Part shown: piece after piece, positions 31,071-43,205 of the stretch
Numbering within the stretch: the stretch's first letter is position 1
How the letters are laid out: each line of letters begins with the position of its first letter
Assembly (NCBI GenBank): GCA_051294375.1
Contig: CM119264.1
Coordinates: 5,606,218-5,670,217, forward strand
Source of the DNA: Paraspadella gotoi
Lineage: Eukaryota > Chaetognatha
Reading direction: 5' to 3'
Length of the DNA: 64,000 bases
Notes under the pieces: model-generated
Seen by the model: the letters and a program-made list of their open reading frames with translations, nothing else
Told to the model about the DNA's origin: nothing
Databases searched by the model: none
Program-made: the position numbers and the translations under genes

Positions 31071-31610
31071 ATGCACCTGTACGTTCTGCATGCACCCCGC
31101 GATTCGGCCAAGACAAAGATGGCGCCGGAACGTCTACGGGGGGAGTTCGACGCCGAGACATCAACAAAAGAAATCGACAACATGCCGGACGAAAAGTCGC
31201 CGGGCACAATGAACGCGGCGTCGAGCCGGGCATATTGTTGCCGGGCGCTGAAAAAAGCAACGCCAAGACAAGCTTCGTCATAGAGACGACGCCGCAGAAG
31301 CCGAGCCGGTCGCAAACCAAGAAAAGTCAAGAGGATCAAGCCGGCGCCTCGTCCAACGCAACTTCTGCTTCGACCCGACCGCGGCGCCGCCGTTCGAAGC
31401 GTCGTCAAGGTGACGACGCCGGCGGCGGCTCAGGAGTCGTCATCATCAAGAAAACGCCGCCGTTCGAGGCGTCGTCAAGGAGATGACGCCGGCGGCGGCT
31501 ATGGAATCGTCGACGTCAAGATGGCGCCACCGTTCGAGGTGTCGTCAAGGAGACGACGCCGGCGGTGGCTCTCGGATCTTCAGGGTGACGACACCAGCTT
31601 AACGGAATGA
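31071..31610 (+). CDS. Arg/Gly-rich ORF region containing a 70-bp repeat, frame shifting
   Basis: The ATG at 31071 opens MHLYVLHAPRDSAKTKMAPE to 31283. Overlapping frames at 31235-31486 and 31410-31610 encode arginine-rich sequences with RRQGDDAGGG, repeated. Three copies of a 70-bp unit are marked by CGTTCGAAGC/GAGGC/GAGGT at 31391, 31461 and 31531. Because 70 is not a multiple of three, the same DNA is read in different frames in successive copies. The basic, glycine-rich composition is what RNA-binding tails look like. A product of a single frame is not evident, so coding status is uncertain. Confidence 0.35.
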
Positions 31611-31802
31611 TGGAGCCGTATCGGGACGTCAATGGGGGGAGTCCTGGCCGTCCGGGCCGTTCGGGCCGTACGGAAATGCCGATTGGGACAACATGCTGAA
31701 TGAAACCTCATTGGGGTGGGGACATGAACTGGGGTTACATGCTGAAGGGGAATCGATCACAGCAGCAAAGACATATGCCTCTAGGGCGAAGACCAGCTGT
31801 AC

Positions 31803-31870
31803 GTACGACCTCTCTTATGTTTTAGTGTCCATGTCACGTACAGGGGGGAGTGTAAAGAGAGGTCGTACGG
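31803..31870 (+). promoter_or_regulatory. Polypurine tract and hairpin at the 3' LTR boundary
   Basis: CAGGGGGGAG at 31841-31850 directly precedes the LTR start TGTAAAG, as expected for the plus-strand primer tract. In addition GTACGACCTCTCTTA (31803-31817) is the near reverse complement of TAAAGAGAGGTCGTAC (31853-31868), so the junction could fold into a hairpin with the tract in the loop. Confidence 0.7.
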
Positions 31871-32081
31871 GCGAGCGACTTGGCGTCATATCGTAAACAA
31901 AGATCATTTGTTTATCGTAGTCAAGGAGTTAGAAATCCTCAGTACTGTTTTACGTGATGCCAGGGCACTCCAGCTGACGGTCAGAGGAAAACAAAAAGGC
32001 ACTCCCCGGAAGAAGTCTACTAAGTCTTTAACAATACTACTTCACTTCACTTTGGCGATTACATCATCAATTATGTTACTA

Positions 32082-32687
32082 TCTAGGAAAAAAGTTAGAA
32101 ACATTTTTAATTGAGGATATCTACTCGAAAACTTGCTCGATTTTTAAAAAATTAGGATGTTTTAGATTCTATACTAAATTTCCTTTCAGTTGCTTCCTTC
32201 CATTTTTTCGTAGATCCAACCATATAGAAGTTAGAGGCAAAATAAGATTGCTACCTCAAGTGAAAAATGGCGGAAAAAATCGCCTTTAGTTTTCCACAAT
32301 TCTTGGTATTGAGTTATTTGTTTTTATTTCAAATTGAGTTAGTTATTTTTTTCATTTTTTTAAATTTGGTTATGCCGAATAGACAGCCCCTCTCTTTGGT
32401 TCATAAAGGTGCAATTGTAGCTCTGAGAAAAGAAGGAAAGACGCAACAATTCATCAGCAATAGACTTGAAATCCCTCGTTCCACCATTGCAAATTTTTTA
32501 CGGCGATACAACAAATCAAAAACATTTGGTGTGTCAGCTTTACGAGAGCATGCCCAGACGAATGCAGGCAGTGGTCGATGCCGAGGGAGGGCATACCAAA
32601 TATTGAGAATGTTTTACCCATGTTTTGTATATTTTTTATTGAATAAATGAACTTTTAAAAAAAAATGTTTCTAACTTTTTTCCTAGA
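32082..32687 (+). mobile_element. Tc1-family element, internally deleted, nested in the 3' LTR
   Basis: The ends are inverted copies beginning TCTAGGAAAAAAGTTAGAAA (32082 on) and mirrored at the 3' end (to 32687), flanked by TA at 32080-32081 and 32688-32689. This is the usual Tc1/mariner target. The element is 606 bp, against about 1.3-1.7 kb for a full copy. It keeps the N-terminal DNA-binding region and the last codons of the transposase but lacks the catalytic DDE domain, so it could move only if transposase came from elsewhere. It inserted after the retrotransposon. Confidence 0.93.
32372..32606 (+). pseudogene. Truncated Tc1 transposase (N-terminal DNA-binding domain fused to the C-terminal end)
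   Basis: The likely start is the ATG at 32372. It gives MPNRQPLSLVHKGAIVALRK, followed by a helix-turn-helix of the Tc1 (paired-like) type (SNRLEIPRSTIANFLRRYNK). After about 55 residues, near 32530, the frame jumps directly to the end of the transposase. There the canonical C-terminal motif MPRRMQAVVDAEGGHTKY is present in a second frame (32550-32606), with its own stop at 32604-32606. The whole DDE catalytic domain is missing. The original frame instead runs to 32650. If expressed, it would bind the terminal repeats without cutting. Confidence 0.88.
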
Positions 32688-32754
32688 TAGTACTTACAGT
32701 GGAATCTTCATCGTAGGGACATTTTTAGGCTGAGGCGTAAAACAGTACTAAATA

Positions 32755-32790
32755 CTATACTATACTATAATATACTATACTATACTATAA
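32755..32790 (+). repeat. (CTATA)n tract after the 3' LTR
   Basis: Imperfect CTATA repeats, the continuation of the array at 18321-18350 that the retroelement split. Confidence 0.85.
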
Positions 32791-32837
32791 AATAAATGTA
32801 GGTTTAATTCTATAGACATTTAAAATATAATTTAACT

Positions 32838-32993
32838 AGAATCCTTTGTGAGCAAGTTCGCGTTGGAAGCAGTGACCGACATCAATTCACCAAATCTTTC
32901 CAATTCCGAGCTCATTGCAACTAAAGGCTGTTTCCTCTCTTCTCGCCGTCTCATGGGTGAACAAAAAAAATATAACGGAATCACAGGTAAATC
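32838..32993 (+). CDS. Possible internal exon, protein not recognised
   Basis: Between an AG at 32840 (TTAACTAG) and a donor-like CACAG/GTAAAT at 32989-32994, one frame is fully open. It encodes SKFALEAVTDINSPNLSNSE followed by a Cys/Ser/Arg-containing stretch ending near QKKYNGIT. The composition is protein-like, but the acceptor is poor, no neighbouring exons were found and no family is recognised. Confidence 0.22.
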
Positions 32994-32994
32994 G

Positions 32995-33940
32995 TTTTGC
33001 CACGCCCCCCTTTCCGCAAACGTCACCCTAACTCCCTGTACTCCCTTATTCTCCCGAGTATTAAAACTCTCAAAGGACGAAGAATTGAAGGTTTTAGAAA
33101 AAAGAAAAGAAAGATTTATATCTTTAAAAATTTTATTTCCACTTTATTTATTTTTATTTTTATTCAATTTTTTTTTTTATTTAACTGCTGATTCAAACAG
33201 AAGCCCATATAATTCGAATTCCCGCGAGGCGTCGCTTTTATCGATCGGAGATTCCGCGTTCGGCGGCCGACAAACAAAAGACGTCGGCCGCGGGAGAAAA
33301 GGAGGAAACCAAAGAGGGGGTGGATGGGGGGCAGACGAAGGTGGGAGTTGGGAGTTTGGGAGGTAGTATTAGTAGTGGCAATGAAAGAGGGAAAGGGCGG
33401 GAAGAATGGACCGAGGAGAACAGAACACTCGGCTGGGAGAACGTGGAGCGAAAGAATCGCCAGACAAACGCTGTTAACTAGGACGGTACGTTTTCCGAAA
33501 AGGAGCGCGTGCGAATGCACGCGAGGGCTGGTGCACGTGCGAGGAAGCAAAGGAGGCTAATCGGCGATTAACGTTGGACCGGGAAAAGCGCGTCGTAGTC
33601 TTCGTCGTCGTTCTCGTCGTCGTCGTCGGCATTGTCTCCGAGTTATTTATAGATTCTTCGCCTCTCAGGCCCGAAGTGCTTGTTACGCCTGAAGCCAACG
33701 TGAAAAGGAAAATCGTGAGTCGTTGGAATGTTACGTGCGCGGGGTATCGCCGGCGGCAGTGGCGGCGGCGGCGGCGGGGGCGGCGGCGGCAGAGGATCGA
33801 AGCAGGAAAACCTTTAAAAAAACGTCGTAAAGTTTGGCGTCTGGAATTCGGGCGCCAAGTGATGCATAAAAAATCTTTTTCGTCGATCATAAGCGGCGCT
33901 GGAGGGGGGCGGAGATTATGGTGCGGGACGCTGCGGTGCG
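32995..33940. other. Intergenic DNA with a CpG-rich portion
   Basis: T-rich at 33120-33180, then G-rich (33290-33420), then CpG- and (CGG)n-rich at 33440-33900 with (GTC)n at 33600-33635. ORFs overlap on both strands without recognisable domains. The composition could fit an inactive CpG island. Confidence 0.4.
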
Positions 33941-33945
33941 CAAAG

Positions 33946-33947
33946 GA

Positions 33948-34019
<72 letters not shown>

Positions 34020-34043
34020 AAAAAAGAAAGAGAGAAAAAAATA

Positions 34044-34083
<40 letters not shown>

Positions 34084-34084
34084 A
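33946..34084 (+). repeat. (GAAA)n microsatellite
   Basis: About 135 bp of AAAG units with one interruption near 34020-34045. Confidence 0.97.
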
Positions 34085-34318
34085 TAAATTAATGGCGCCG
34101 GGATTTTGAGATCGAGTATGGCACAAGATGGTACCGTATTCGATCCGAAGGCCTGACGCCTGAGGCCGGACCCCTTCGATTGGACGTTTGAGACCACACG
34201 CCTGTTACCGGACGCCTGAGACCAGACGCCTGCAACCTCTTTGCTGTCGGAAAGAAAAAAAGAGAAAACGTAATAAATCGTCCAAAAGGACAACTGACCC
34301 CCGAGAGGCGGCGCTTTT
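34085..34318. other. Spacer with repeated GACGCCTGA motifs
   Basis: GACGCCTGA(G) or close variants occur at about 34155, 34199 and 34219, echoing CGCCTGACC motifs near 11800. No gene. Confidence 0.4.
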
Positions 34319-34415
34319 GTGGAAGAGGAAGAGAAAGAGGAAGAAGAAGAAGAAGAAGAAGAAGAAGAAGAAGAAGAAGAAGAAGAAGAAGAAGAAGAAG
34401 AAGAAGAAGAAGATG
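34319..34415 (+). repeat. (GAA)n microsatellite
   Basis: About 90 bp of GAA repeat, a motif able to form triplex DNA. Confidence 0.97.
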
Positions 34416-35180
34416 GGAAAAAAAACAGAAATGGAGTAAGAGGGAATAAAGAGTCGAAAAATGAAGGAGGCTAAGAGATTGTTCTCTCCCGCCATCTTGG
34501 TACGACGCGATGCAGATTTAGTACGAACGAAGGGAGGTCAAAATAATAGAACAATGTGTCAAACATAAAGCCAATCATTGTAAATACTTAAGGTAGAGAA
34601 TGACAGCTTGGTACGGGATAAAAGAATTTCTATGAAGAAGAAAAGGTGAAGAAAAAGCTGCGTAAGAATCTGCAGGGTTTTTTTGTTTTTACTTCCTACG
34701 AGTTAGATAAAAACGTGATAAATTAGTTTTTAAAACTATGTACGTTTTTATAAATAAATTCCTTAAGAAGTATAAATTAAATAAATCTTAAATCTTAAAC
34801 CATTCAAAGAAACCATCTCCCCAAAGCGAGCCTAATCCATCCATTCTTAAAGCCAAAAAAGAATATTCCATCGTTTGTCCATTTTGGTTCCACTGGGAAA
34901 AAAAAGAAACGTTTTCCTTTTTCAAGTTTTCGCTCTCAAGTTGGGTTGTCATTTTTCTTCGACCCGCGCGCGCCAGAGATCAAAAAAGCGAATCTTAACT
35001 TTTTCCTTTTTTTCCCCTTTTTTTTCCTGTTTTTCTTTTTTCCCTTTTATTTCTTTTGTCTTTTGTTTTCCTTTTCTCTTGAGACCGACAAAGGAAGGTA
35101 AAAATTGGCGAGAGGGAATTGGGATATTAAATTGCTACTGTTGCTGCCGAAACTATAAAACATTATGAGGTTTCTGATTG
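34416..35180. other. AT-rich intergenic DNA
   Basis: No supported gene. A CCGCCATCTTGG sequence near 34490 matches a YY1-type motif but has no gene beside it. Confidence 0.4.
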
Positions 35181-36780
<1,600 letters not shown>

Positions 36781-37330
36781 TTCGTTTTCGAGATTTTGAT
36801 GAAAGATTAAAGGGAAGGGTCGCTTTGAAGGAAGTTGTCGATGTCAGAAGTTATTTACTAAATTAGTTATACTGAAAATAGAGCGATAGCTGTACACTGA
36901 ACACTGAACGGAGATTTGCGATATTGATGTATTTGCCTTGTTAAATTTAAAAGTCTATTCTAAGACATCTTATTTTTACCGAAGTAGGTTTATATATTGT
37001 ATTGTAAATCTAGACATTATATGTTAATAATGGCAATTTAAAACGTCGTCCTGGAACGAGAATAAAGACTTTTCTCCTTTCCCTCTCTCCTCTCCTCATT
37101 TTTTTTCTTTTCTCAATAGTCTCCATTCTGTGGCATCTCAAGTCTCTTCTGTCCAGAAAGATAATCTCTAACCTCGAATGACCTTTCGGTTTTTAACTCG
37201 TTCTAACCACAACCCACACGTCTCCCCCACACCCTCTCCCCCCACAACTCCATCTCCCCCCCACATGTCGAACCACGAGTGAACCTGAAGAGAATTCGGA
37301 AATGATCAGTCGTCTTTGGATTATCGCACC
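36781..37330. other. Intergenic DNA, no gene seen
   Basis: AT-rich to about 37060, then C-rich (37200-37260). No coding support. Confidence 0.4.
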
Positions 37331-37410
37331 ACATTAATAATCCCTTTTTCACATTAATAATCCCTTTTTCACATTAATAATCCCTTTTTCACATTAATAA
37401 TCCCTTTTTC
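37331..37410 (+). repeat. Four exact tandem copies of a 20-bp unit
   Basis: The 20-bp unit, beginning ACATTAATAA and ending TCCCTTTTTC, is repeated four times without a mismatch. Confidence 0.99.
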
Positions 37411-37610
37411 TCTCCGACTTCTTTCACCCATCAACCCACAGGACGTCTCCCATATTTCCCCCCTTAACTCCATTTCTTTCCACTCCTGCACTCCTCTTCC
37501 CTGCAATACTTGGCTCCACTCCCTCCTTCACTCTTGCACAACCGGACGTTTCGTCTTTTCTTATTCCGTCTAAAAAAATGGTTCTTTTTTTTTTAACAAA
37601 AACTTTTTTT

Positions 37611-37665
<55 letters not shown>

Positions 37666-38469
37666 TTTCGATTTTCGGTTACGCCCTCTTTCCTTGTTCA
37701 CCAACCCTTTTTCGATCTGCCTTTGGTCTAGATCTTTTTTCTTCTCAGTCTAATTCAGTCTCATGCTTCATTCAGAATAAAAGTAACGTTACTTCTATAT
37801 TTTTTATAAAAATGTTTTTCTCTATTTGGGTAAATGTTAAATATTCACTTCAACTTCTTTCATTTTTAAATGTTTTTTTTTCAAAATTTTGTATTTACAC
37901 CTCTTTCTTTGTTTATTTTAATTAGGCCAACTACTTAACTTCATTCGCTCCCTCGTTAATTCGCTGTCAACATCACTCCGCTTCGCTCGACACCAGTCTC
38001 CCAACCATTCGCCACCACCTCCATTCCACTTTTGTCTCAGCTATTCCTTCGCGATATAACCACCCTAATGACCCCACGAGCCTGATGCCAGGCTTATCTA
38101 TTCTCTCGCGTAGGTGGCTTTCCTCCCCCCCCCATTACGCCCCCCTTTCCCTCCCCTCCCCCCCTTCGCCGGCCACCCAACCCATCGAGCAAAAAAAGGA
38201 AAGAGAGCAGAGTTTGTGGTTTTTGCTTCGATTCTGAACAATGGAAACGGGGTCAGGAAATCCGCCAGCCGACGGGGTCCATCTCCCTCGTCTCTTTATA
38301 CTTTTCCTTTCTTTTTTTTTTAAACGCCATGCTCTTATGTATTGCCTGTTTTGTTTCTGCTCTCTCTGCCTTTCCTTCCTTTTTTTTTTTTTTTTGACGG
38401 TTCCCATCGTATCTTTCAAATCGCCCTTTGATTGGTGCGATTTCGGTGGGATTTTTGCTGTTTCCTCAT
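37411..38469. other. Intergenic DNA with a (GA)n tract
   Basis: (GA)n at 37613-37662. AT-rich at 37740-37925. C-rich at 38110-38175. No supported gene. Confidence 0.45.
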
Positions 38470-38830
38470 TTTTTTAGTTTTAGCAACTCTATAAGTCATT
38501 TTTCGGTGGGTCTGTCTGTCTGTCGGTCGGTCGGTCTGTCCCACTTACGTGAAAATCCCTGTCCATTTGTTAAGTCAGGAAAAAACATCAACTTAAGTAA
38601 ATGCTAGCGCCGCCTTCAGGAAATTTTAAAACAATTAAAAAACAAAAGACGTTTTCCGATGCAGTGCTTGACATAAATACACAAGCTACGAAAGTTATTG
38701 TAGTCATGCAGTCATGTCATGTTACATAATGTCATGTCATGTCATGTTATGAGAAATATACGTGATAAGGCAGTCACTGCGGCGCAACACATTTGAATTA
38801 CCGTTCTTGTTTTAAGAATCAAATCTTTTT
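38470..38830 (-). repeat. Second copy of the dispersed repeat seen at 7340-7740
   Basis: The reverse complement shares with 7340-7740 the AACGGTAATTC---GTGTTGCGCCGC block (38773-38808), the run of GTCT/GTCG/GTCGG units (38510-38540, ACCG units on the other strand) and the adjacent AAAATGACTTA. It also holds a (GTCAT)n tract at 38700-38750. No protein is encoded. Confidence 0.5.
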
Positions 38831-39650
38831 TTTAATGATTGCTTTTTTTTTGTAAGGATTTGACTTTTCTTTTTTATATCAAATAATTTTTAGATATATT
38901 AAATTCTTAGTTTTTTTATACATCTCCTTTTGTAAGATAATACAATTTTTTTTTTAATTTTGTTTCGTTTGTTTATTTTTTTTTCTATACAAACCGCTCT
39001 CATCCTATTTTTTTCCCCTTGGCGGTAACCATGGCAACGAAAGACGAACGATTTAAAGTTCAAACCGACGAAATCTCTTCGTCATCACCTTTTTTTATTT
39101 TCTCCTTTCCTTTTCTCGTCATTTCCATTTTTTTTATTTCTTCCTAAATTCCCAATTCTTTCATCCACCATCACTTTTTTTTTCTCTTTCCATCTCATTT
39201 CTCTATTCATTACATCATTTTCTTTCCATTTCTTTGTTTTCTTTTTTTTTTTTCTATCTTATTTTCTTTTCCCCAATTTTTTTTTCCTATTTTCTTCGTC
39301 CACGTTTTTCCCATTATTTCCTTCTTATTTCCTATTTCCGACTTAATCCTTCTTACTTCTTTCCTTTCCTCCCTCTTTTCTGCCCTTGGTTTCCCATTCC
39401 TTCCTTTTTTCTTTTCTGTTTTTTTTCATCTCCCTTTGTCCCCTATGTTTTTATTTCCCTTTTCTTCCTCTGTTTTTTTCTTTTCTTTTCTTTTTCTCTT
39501 TCCTTTTTCCTCCCTTTCCTTCTTCCTTCCTTTCCTTTTTCTTCCCCTCCATTCTCGTGGAGAGGCGAAGTCCTCGAGCTTCTCACTCCATCTTCGTTTC
39601 GCTTCGACCTTGAACAATTTTTCCTCGGCAAACGTGAGTGGAGGTAGAAA
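38831..39650. other. T-rich low-complexity DNA
   Basis: Poly-T and TTCC-rich sequence. ORFs are phenylalanine/serine runs. A potential regulatory palindrome at 39025-39038 is listed separately. Confidence 0.6.
39025..39038. promoter_or_regulatory. X-box-like (RFX-type) palindromic motif
   Basis: GTAACCATGGCAAC fits the RFX X-box pattern of two inverted half-sites (GTNRCC and RGYAAC) with a 2-bp spacer. Such sites occur in promoters of ciliary genes in animals. No gene is visible downstream, although the ATG inside the motif is in a good start context and opens MATKDERFKVQTDEISSSS before low-complexity sequence. Confidence 0.35.
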
Positions 39651-39761
<111 letters not shown>

Positions 39762-39870
39762 TACAAGACAGAGAGACAAACAGTCACTCAATGGAAGAAA
39801 TTGAGAGATGGAGAGACAGAAAGACAAGAGACAGAAAGACAATGAAAGACAGAGAGAAAGAGGGAGACAG

Positions 39871-41160
39871 AGCCTCTAATTAAACCTTTTTTAAAAAGCT
39901 TTTTTTTTTCGTTTGAATGCGAATTGATTGCAGCAGCGAAGAGAAAAGGGTTTTTTTCCCCCCGAAATAAAAAAAAAATTTAGAGGACGAAAAAGGGAAA
40001 GGAGTGAGAGGTGAGTTCATGGTGAGGAGTCGGGGTCGGGAATTCGGTATCGATTATCCGAAACACTCTATTCCAAAAGTAGCCTTTTTTTGCATTTTTT
40101 TCTGCCATTTCTAATTAATAATAATCTTTTTTTACTACACACTAACCACCAATTCTTATTTTTAAAACCACCACCTCTCCTTTCGCGGCCGCCACGAGAA
40201 TGCCACAAACCTTTGTTCAATTTTGGTGAAATCGATTGGGATTTTTTTTTCTCTCAATTCTTCTTTTTCTTTTTTACTTTTTCTTTTAGTATTAAGCGTT
40301 TTTTTTCCAATCTTGTTTGTTTTCTTTCAACGTTTTCCTCTTTCTTTATTTTCATGTAATGTTTATAAATTTTATTTTAACCCTTATTCGATTCGTCGTT
40401 TTTAATTTTCAAATCTTTATATGGTACACAGAGAAAGATTTCTAATTTAAATCGTTGTATGTAGAAAAAATATAACAGAAAGACTTTTTATTAAACATTT
40501 ACTGAAGTCGATTTTAAAGGATAAATAATCGAAATTCCGAAAGCACCGAACTTAAAAATTCTTATTTCCTTAATTCTTTTTTAATATTCAAATACACGTC
40601 GGGTTTTATACAGTCTGCAATTCTGCATAAATTCGGGGAATCTTCGTATAAAAATATTATTCAATTTGGAAAACCTTTTTTTTTCTCTCTCTCTCTTTTG
40701 AAACGATTTTTTTTATTGAGTCTCGTTTAAAGTCATTAGGAAATAATATTATGCGGAACCTTAAACGACGAAATAAAAAAAAATAGGATGCTTCATCGCC
40801 CCACATCACGGGATCTTGAATATCTCAGTCCTGAGGACTCGACGACCCTGAGACCTCTAGTTTTAAAAGGTTTCAAACACCCCGGTCCCCGGTTCTGCCC
40901 CCCCCCCCAACCAATCACACGGACCGTTCGACTCTTCACGGATTAAAATATCACCACCAACAGGAAAATTTTAAACTTGACTGGACAAGAAGGTCATCAA
41001 TATTTTTAAAGCCTCGAATTCTCTCGTATTTGGCGAAAGAAAAAATTTCAAATTCAGAGTTGTAAAAAAACTTGTCGACCTGAAATTAAATAAGTCGATT
41101 GAAAATAATAAAATCTTCGATAAGAAAAATTCATGCCAGAACGTTACAATTCTTATGGAG
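39871..41160. other. AT-rich intergenic DNA
   Basis: Poly-T runs, a C11 run near 40897, and no supported gene. Confidence 0.45.
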
Positions 41161-41170
41161 TTTTGTTTTC

Positions 41171-41178
41171 AGAGAGAG

Positions 41179-41236
<58 letters not shown>

Positions 41237-41536
41237 AGGAGAGAGAGATAGCAATGAATGTTTTGTTTCCTTTTTTTTATCTCCTAATCGAATTACAAAT
41301 GTTTCTTTTGTATCTTTTGTTTGGGAAGATTTATTTTTAGAAATTCCTTCCTCTCACGTTCGCGCGGAGGCGGTTTCAGTGTTTTGGAAATTTTTTATTT
41401 TTATCTCCTTGATGCTATTTTTTTTCCGCTTTTTTTTTTGGAGGGAGAGTTTTTTATTTTTTGGTAGCGTTTTATCACTTTTTTTATTCCCTTCTTGTTT
41501 CCTTTTCTCATTTTCGAGGCGCGCCCTCTATCTCTC

Positions 41537-41600
<64 letters not shown>

Positions 41601-41640
41601 TCCTCATCATTCTCCTCTCTCTCTCTCCCGCCGCCGCCAC
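41171..41640. repeat. (GA)n then (CT)n tracts
   Basis: (GA)n at 41171-41250 and (CT)n at 41528-41625 in facing orientation. ORFs across them are Arg/Glu and Ser/Leu runs. Confidence 0.92.
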
Positions 41641-42685
41641 TCCCAAGAGAAATTCCCTTAAAAATTTCCGCGCGTTACCATGCCGACCGCGACCGGTTTT
41701 CCTCGCAATCAACCCGCTTTTTCCCCTGGATATTAAGAGCGTCTTTCAATTAGCGAAAAAGCTGTTTACGCGGGGAAAAGTTGGAAAATATGTAATTTTC
41801 GAATAGGATTAATTCTGTTTCCTTTTACAATTTACTCGACAACTTTTATCTTTACAAATGCGGAACAACATAAACCTGGATTCCTTAAAGTTAACTTCGT
41901 TTTGAAAATGCGTCGTGAACATTTTCTAGTTTTTTTATCGCTGGAAAAAGAATTAAAAATAAATTCTTTTCAATACAACGTGACCCATTATCTCGACGGA
42001 CCGGTTAACATCTCCCTTCGCCCTCGTCTCCTCGCAAAGAATCCACACCTAGACCCTTTTATCCACCCACGCCCCCACCACAATTCGTCGACCCGAACCC
42101 ACCCTCGCCCACCCTAGCCACCCCACGACCACCCTCGCCTCGTCGGAAGCGAGTCAATTTGTCTTCGGTCTTTGGAGAGTCACTCCGCGTCCTCGACGCT
42201 GTGTTTATGGAAAGGCGAGACGAAGGAGGTGGTTGGGGGGTGTGTTAAAGAGCGGCGGTGGTGGTTAAGGGGTGTTTTAGGTGGCATTTGTGCTGAATCG
42301 AGCATGGAATGCAAGTGGCGAGAGAGAGGACAGGGTAAGTGAAGCTTGACAAAGAGGTAAGGCAGCTCGGGCTAATTGGCCAGATGATGGATGATACTAG
42401 GGAGAAACGGTTGTAGTTACGATATGAATTTAAAGCGGAAACGAGATTTAATCCCAGTCGCCATTTTGTTTTAGATGTTAACTAAAAAAATTAATTTGAT
42501 GCGAGCAAAACTGAGGCTAAGCATCATTGTCTGCGCCCACGCCCAAATGTAACCTTTTTCTCCAAAAAAAAAAAAGAATAAATTAAAACGAAAACAGAAA
42601 AGAAAATTTTATTACTTAAAATGAAAAGAAAAGAAAATGGGAGGGAAAAAACGGGGGAACATTTTTTTTTTCACGAGTTATACGC
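41641..42685. other. Intergenic DNA, CpG-richer at 41980-42340
   Basis: C-rich repeats of CCACC and CCCACG at 42055-42135. A strong donor-like CAGG/GTAAGT lies at 42331-42340, just after a short open stretch from the ATG at 42304, but with no further exon evidence. No gene is called. Confidence 0.35.
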
Positions 42686-42686
42686 A

Positions 42687-42728
<42 letters not shown>

Positions 42729-42772
42729 CTCTCTCCTCTCTCTTCTCTCTCCTCCTCTCTCTCTCTCTCTTC
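42686..42772 (+). repeat. (CT)n microsatellite
   Basis: Imperfect CT repeat of about 85 bp. Confidence 0.95.
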
Positions 42773-42929
42773 GAGCAAAAAAAAAAACCGGAAGCAATCA
42801 ACGCCTGATTGCGTCTTAGCAACGAAGCCTGATTAAGGATCTCTTCAAAAATCCTCCACCGCAACTTTTTTTCCCAGAGTAAACAAACCTGAAGCTTGAT
42901 GGAAATATTTTCGGTGACGAACATTGTCG

Positions 42930-43205
42930 TCGTTGTTGTTGTTGTTGTTGATGCTGTTGGGTGGCTGATTGGTGGCTGAGTCGTCGTTGGTTACTGCTCT
43001 CGTTATCATAGATGAAGACTTTTTTTGGTCATATTTTCGTTTCATTATTTATAATATTTGTTGGCGAAAGACGATTCTATTGAATCGTTCATTTTTTATA
43101 CGAAGGAGACAACGACAACGAAGACGACGACGACAACGACAACGGAGACAACGACGACGAAGACGACGACGACAAAGTAGGCCAAATAGGCCAAATAGGC
43201 CAGTT
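42930..43205 (+). repeat. (GTT)n, (GAC)n and GGCCAAATA repeats
   Basis: (GTT)n near 42930-42952, imperfect (GACAAC/GAC)n at 43107-43178, then about three tandem copies of GGCCAAATA at 43179-43202. Confidence 0.85.

Larger units (their letters stand above)
18351..32754 (+). mobile_element. BEL/Pao LTR retrotransposon with an extended post-pol region
   Basis: Two LTRs of about 300 bp in direct orientation (18351-18657 and 31851-32754, the latter split by a Tc1 insertion) flank gag, then protease, reverse transcriptase, RNase H and integrase on the + strand. That domain order with integrase last, the CCHC knuckle followed by a second Cys/His motif, the LLDSGAT protease and the HWGGAW integrase motif are typical of BEL/Pao. 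The full span is 14.4 kb, or about 13.8 kb without the Tc1 copy. That is long for the group because about 5.7 kb separates pol from the 3' LTR and carries a series of small ORFs. Frameshifts interrupt gag and pol. Some may be assembly errors, since neighbouring repeats show the same indel pattern, so whether the copy is active cannot be judged. Confidence 0.95.
31851..32754 (+). repeat. 3' LTR of the BEL/Pao element, interrupted by a Tc1 copy
   Basis: Starts TGTAAAGAGAGGTCGTACGG and matches the 5' LTR up to GTTACTA (about 32081), then resumes at about 32688 to AACAGTACTAAATA (32754). Without the insert it is about 296 bp. It lacks about 26 bp found in the 5' LTR. CTATA repeats follow immediately. 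Confidence 0.92.

Noticed and set aside
26199-31850. An envelope gene in the post-pol region
   Set aside because: No ORF has a signal peptide, cysteine-rich ectodomain or membrane anchor.
37331-37410. Possible CRISPR-like array from the 20-bp exact repeats
   Set aside because: The units are directly adjacent with no spacers, and the genome is eukaryotic.
42301-42340. First coding exon ending at a CAGG/GTAAGT donor
   Set aside because: Only about ten codons and no downstream exon could be found; the donor alone is not enough.
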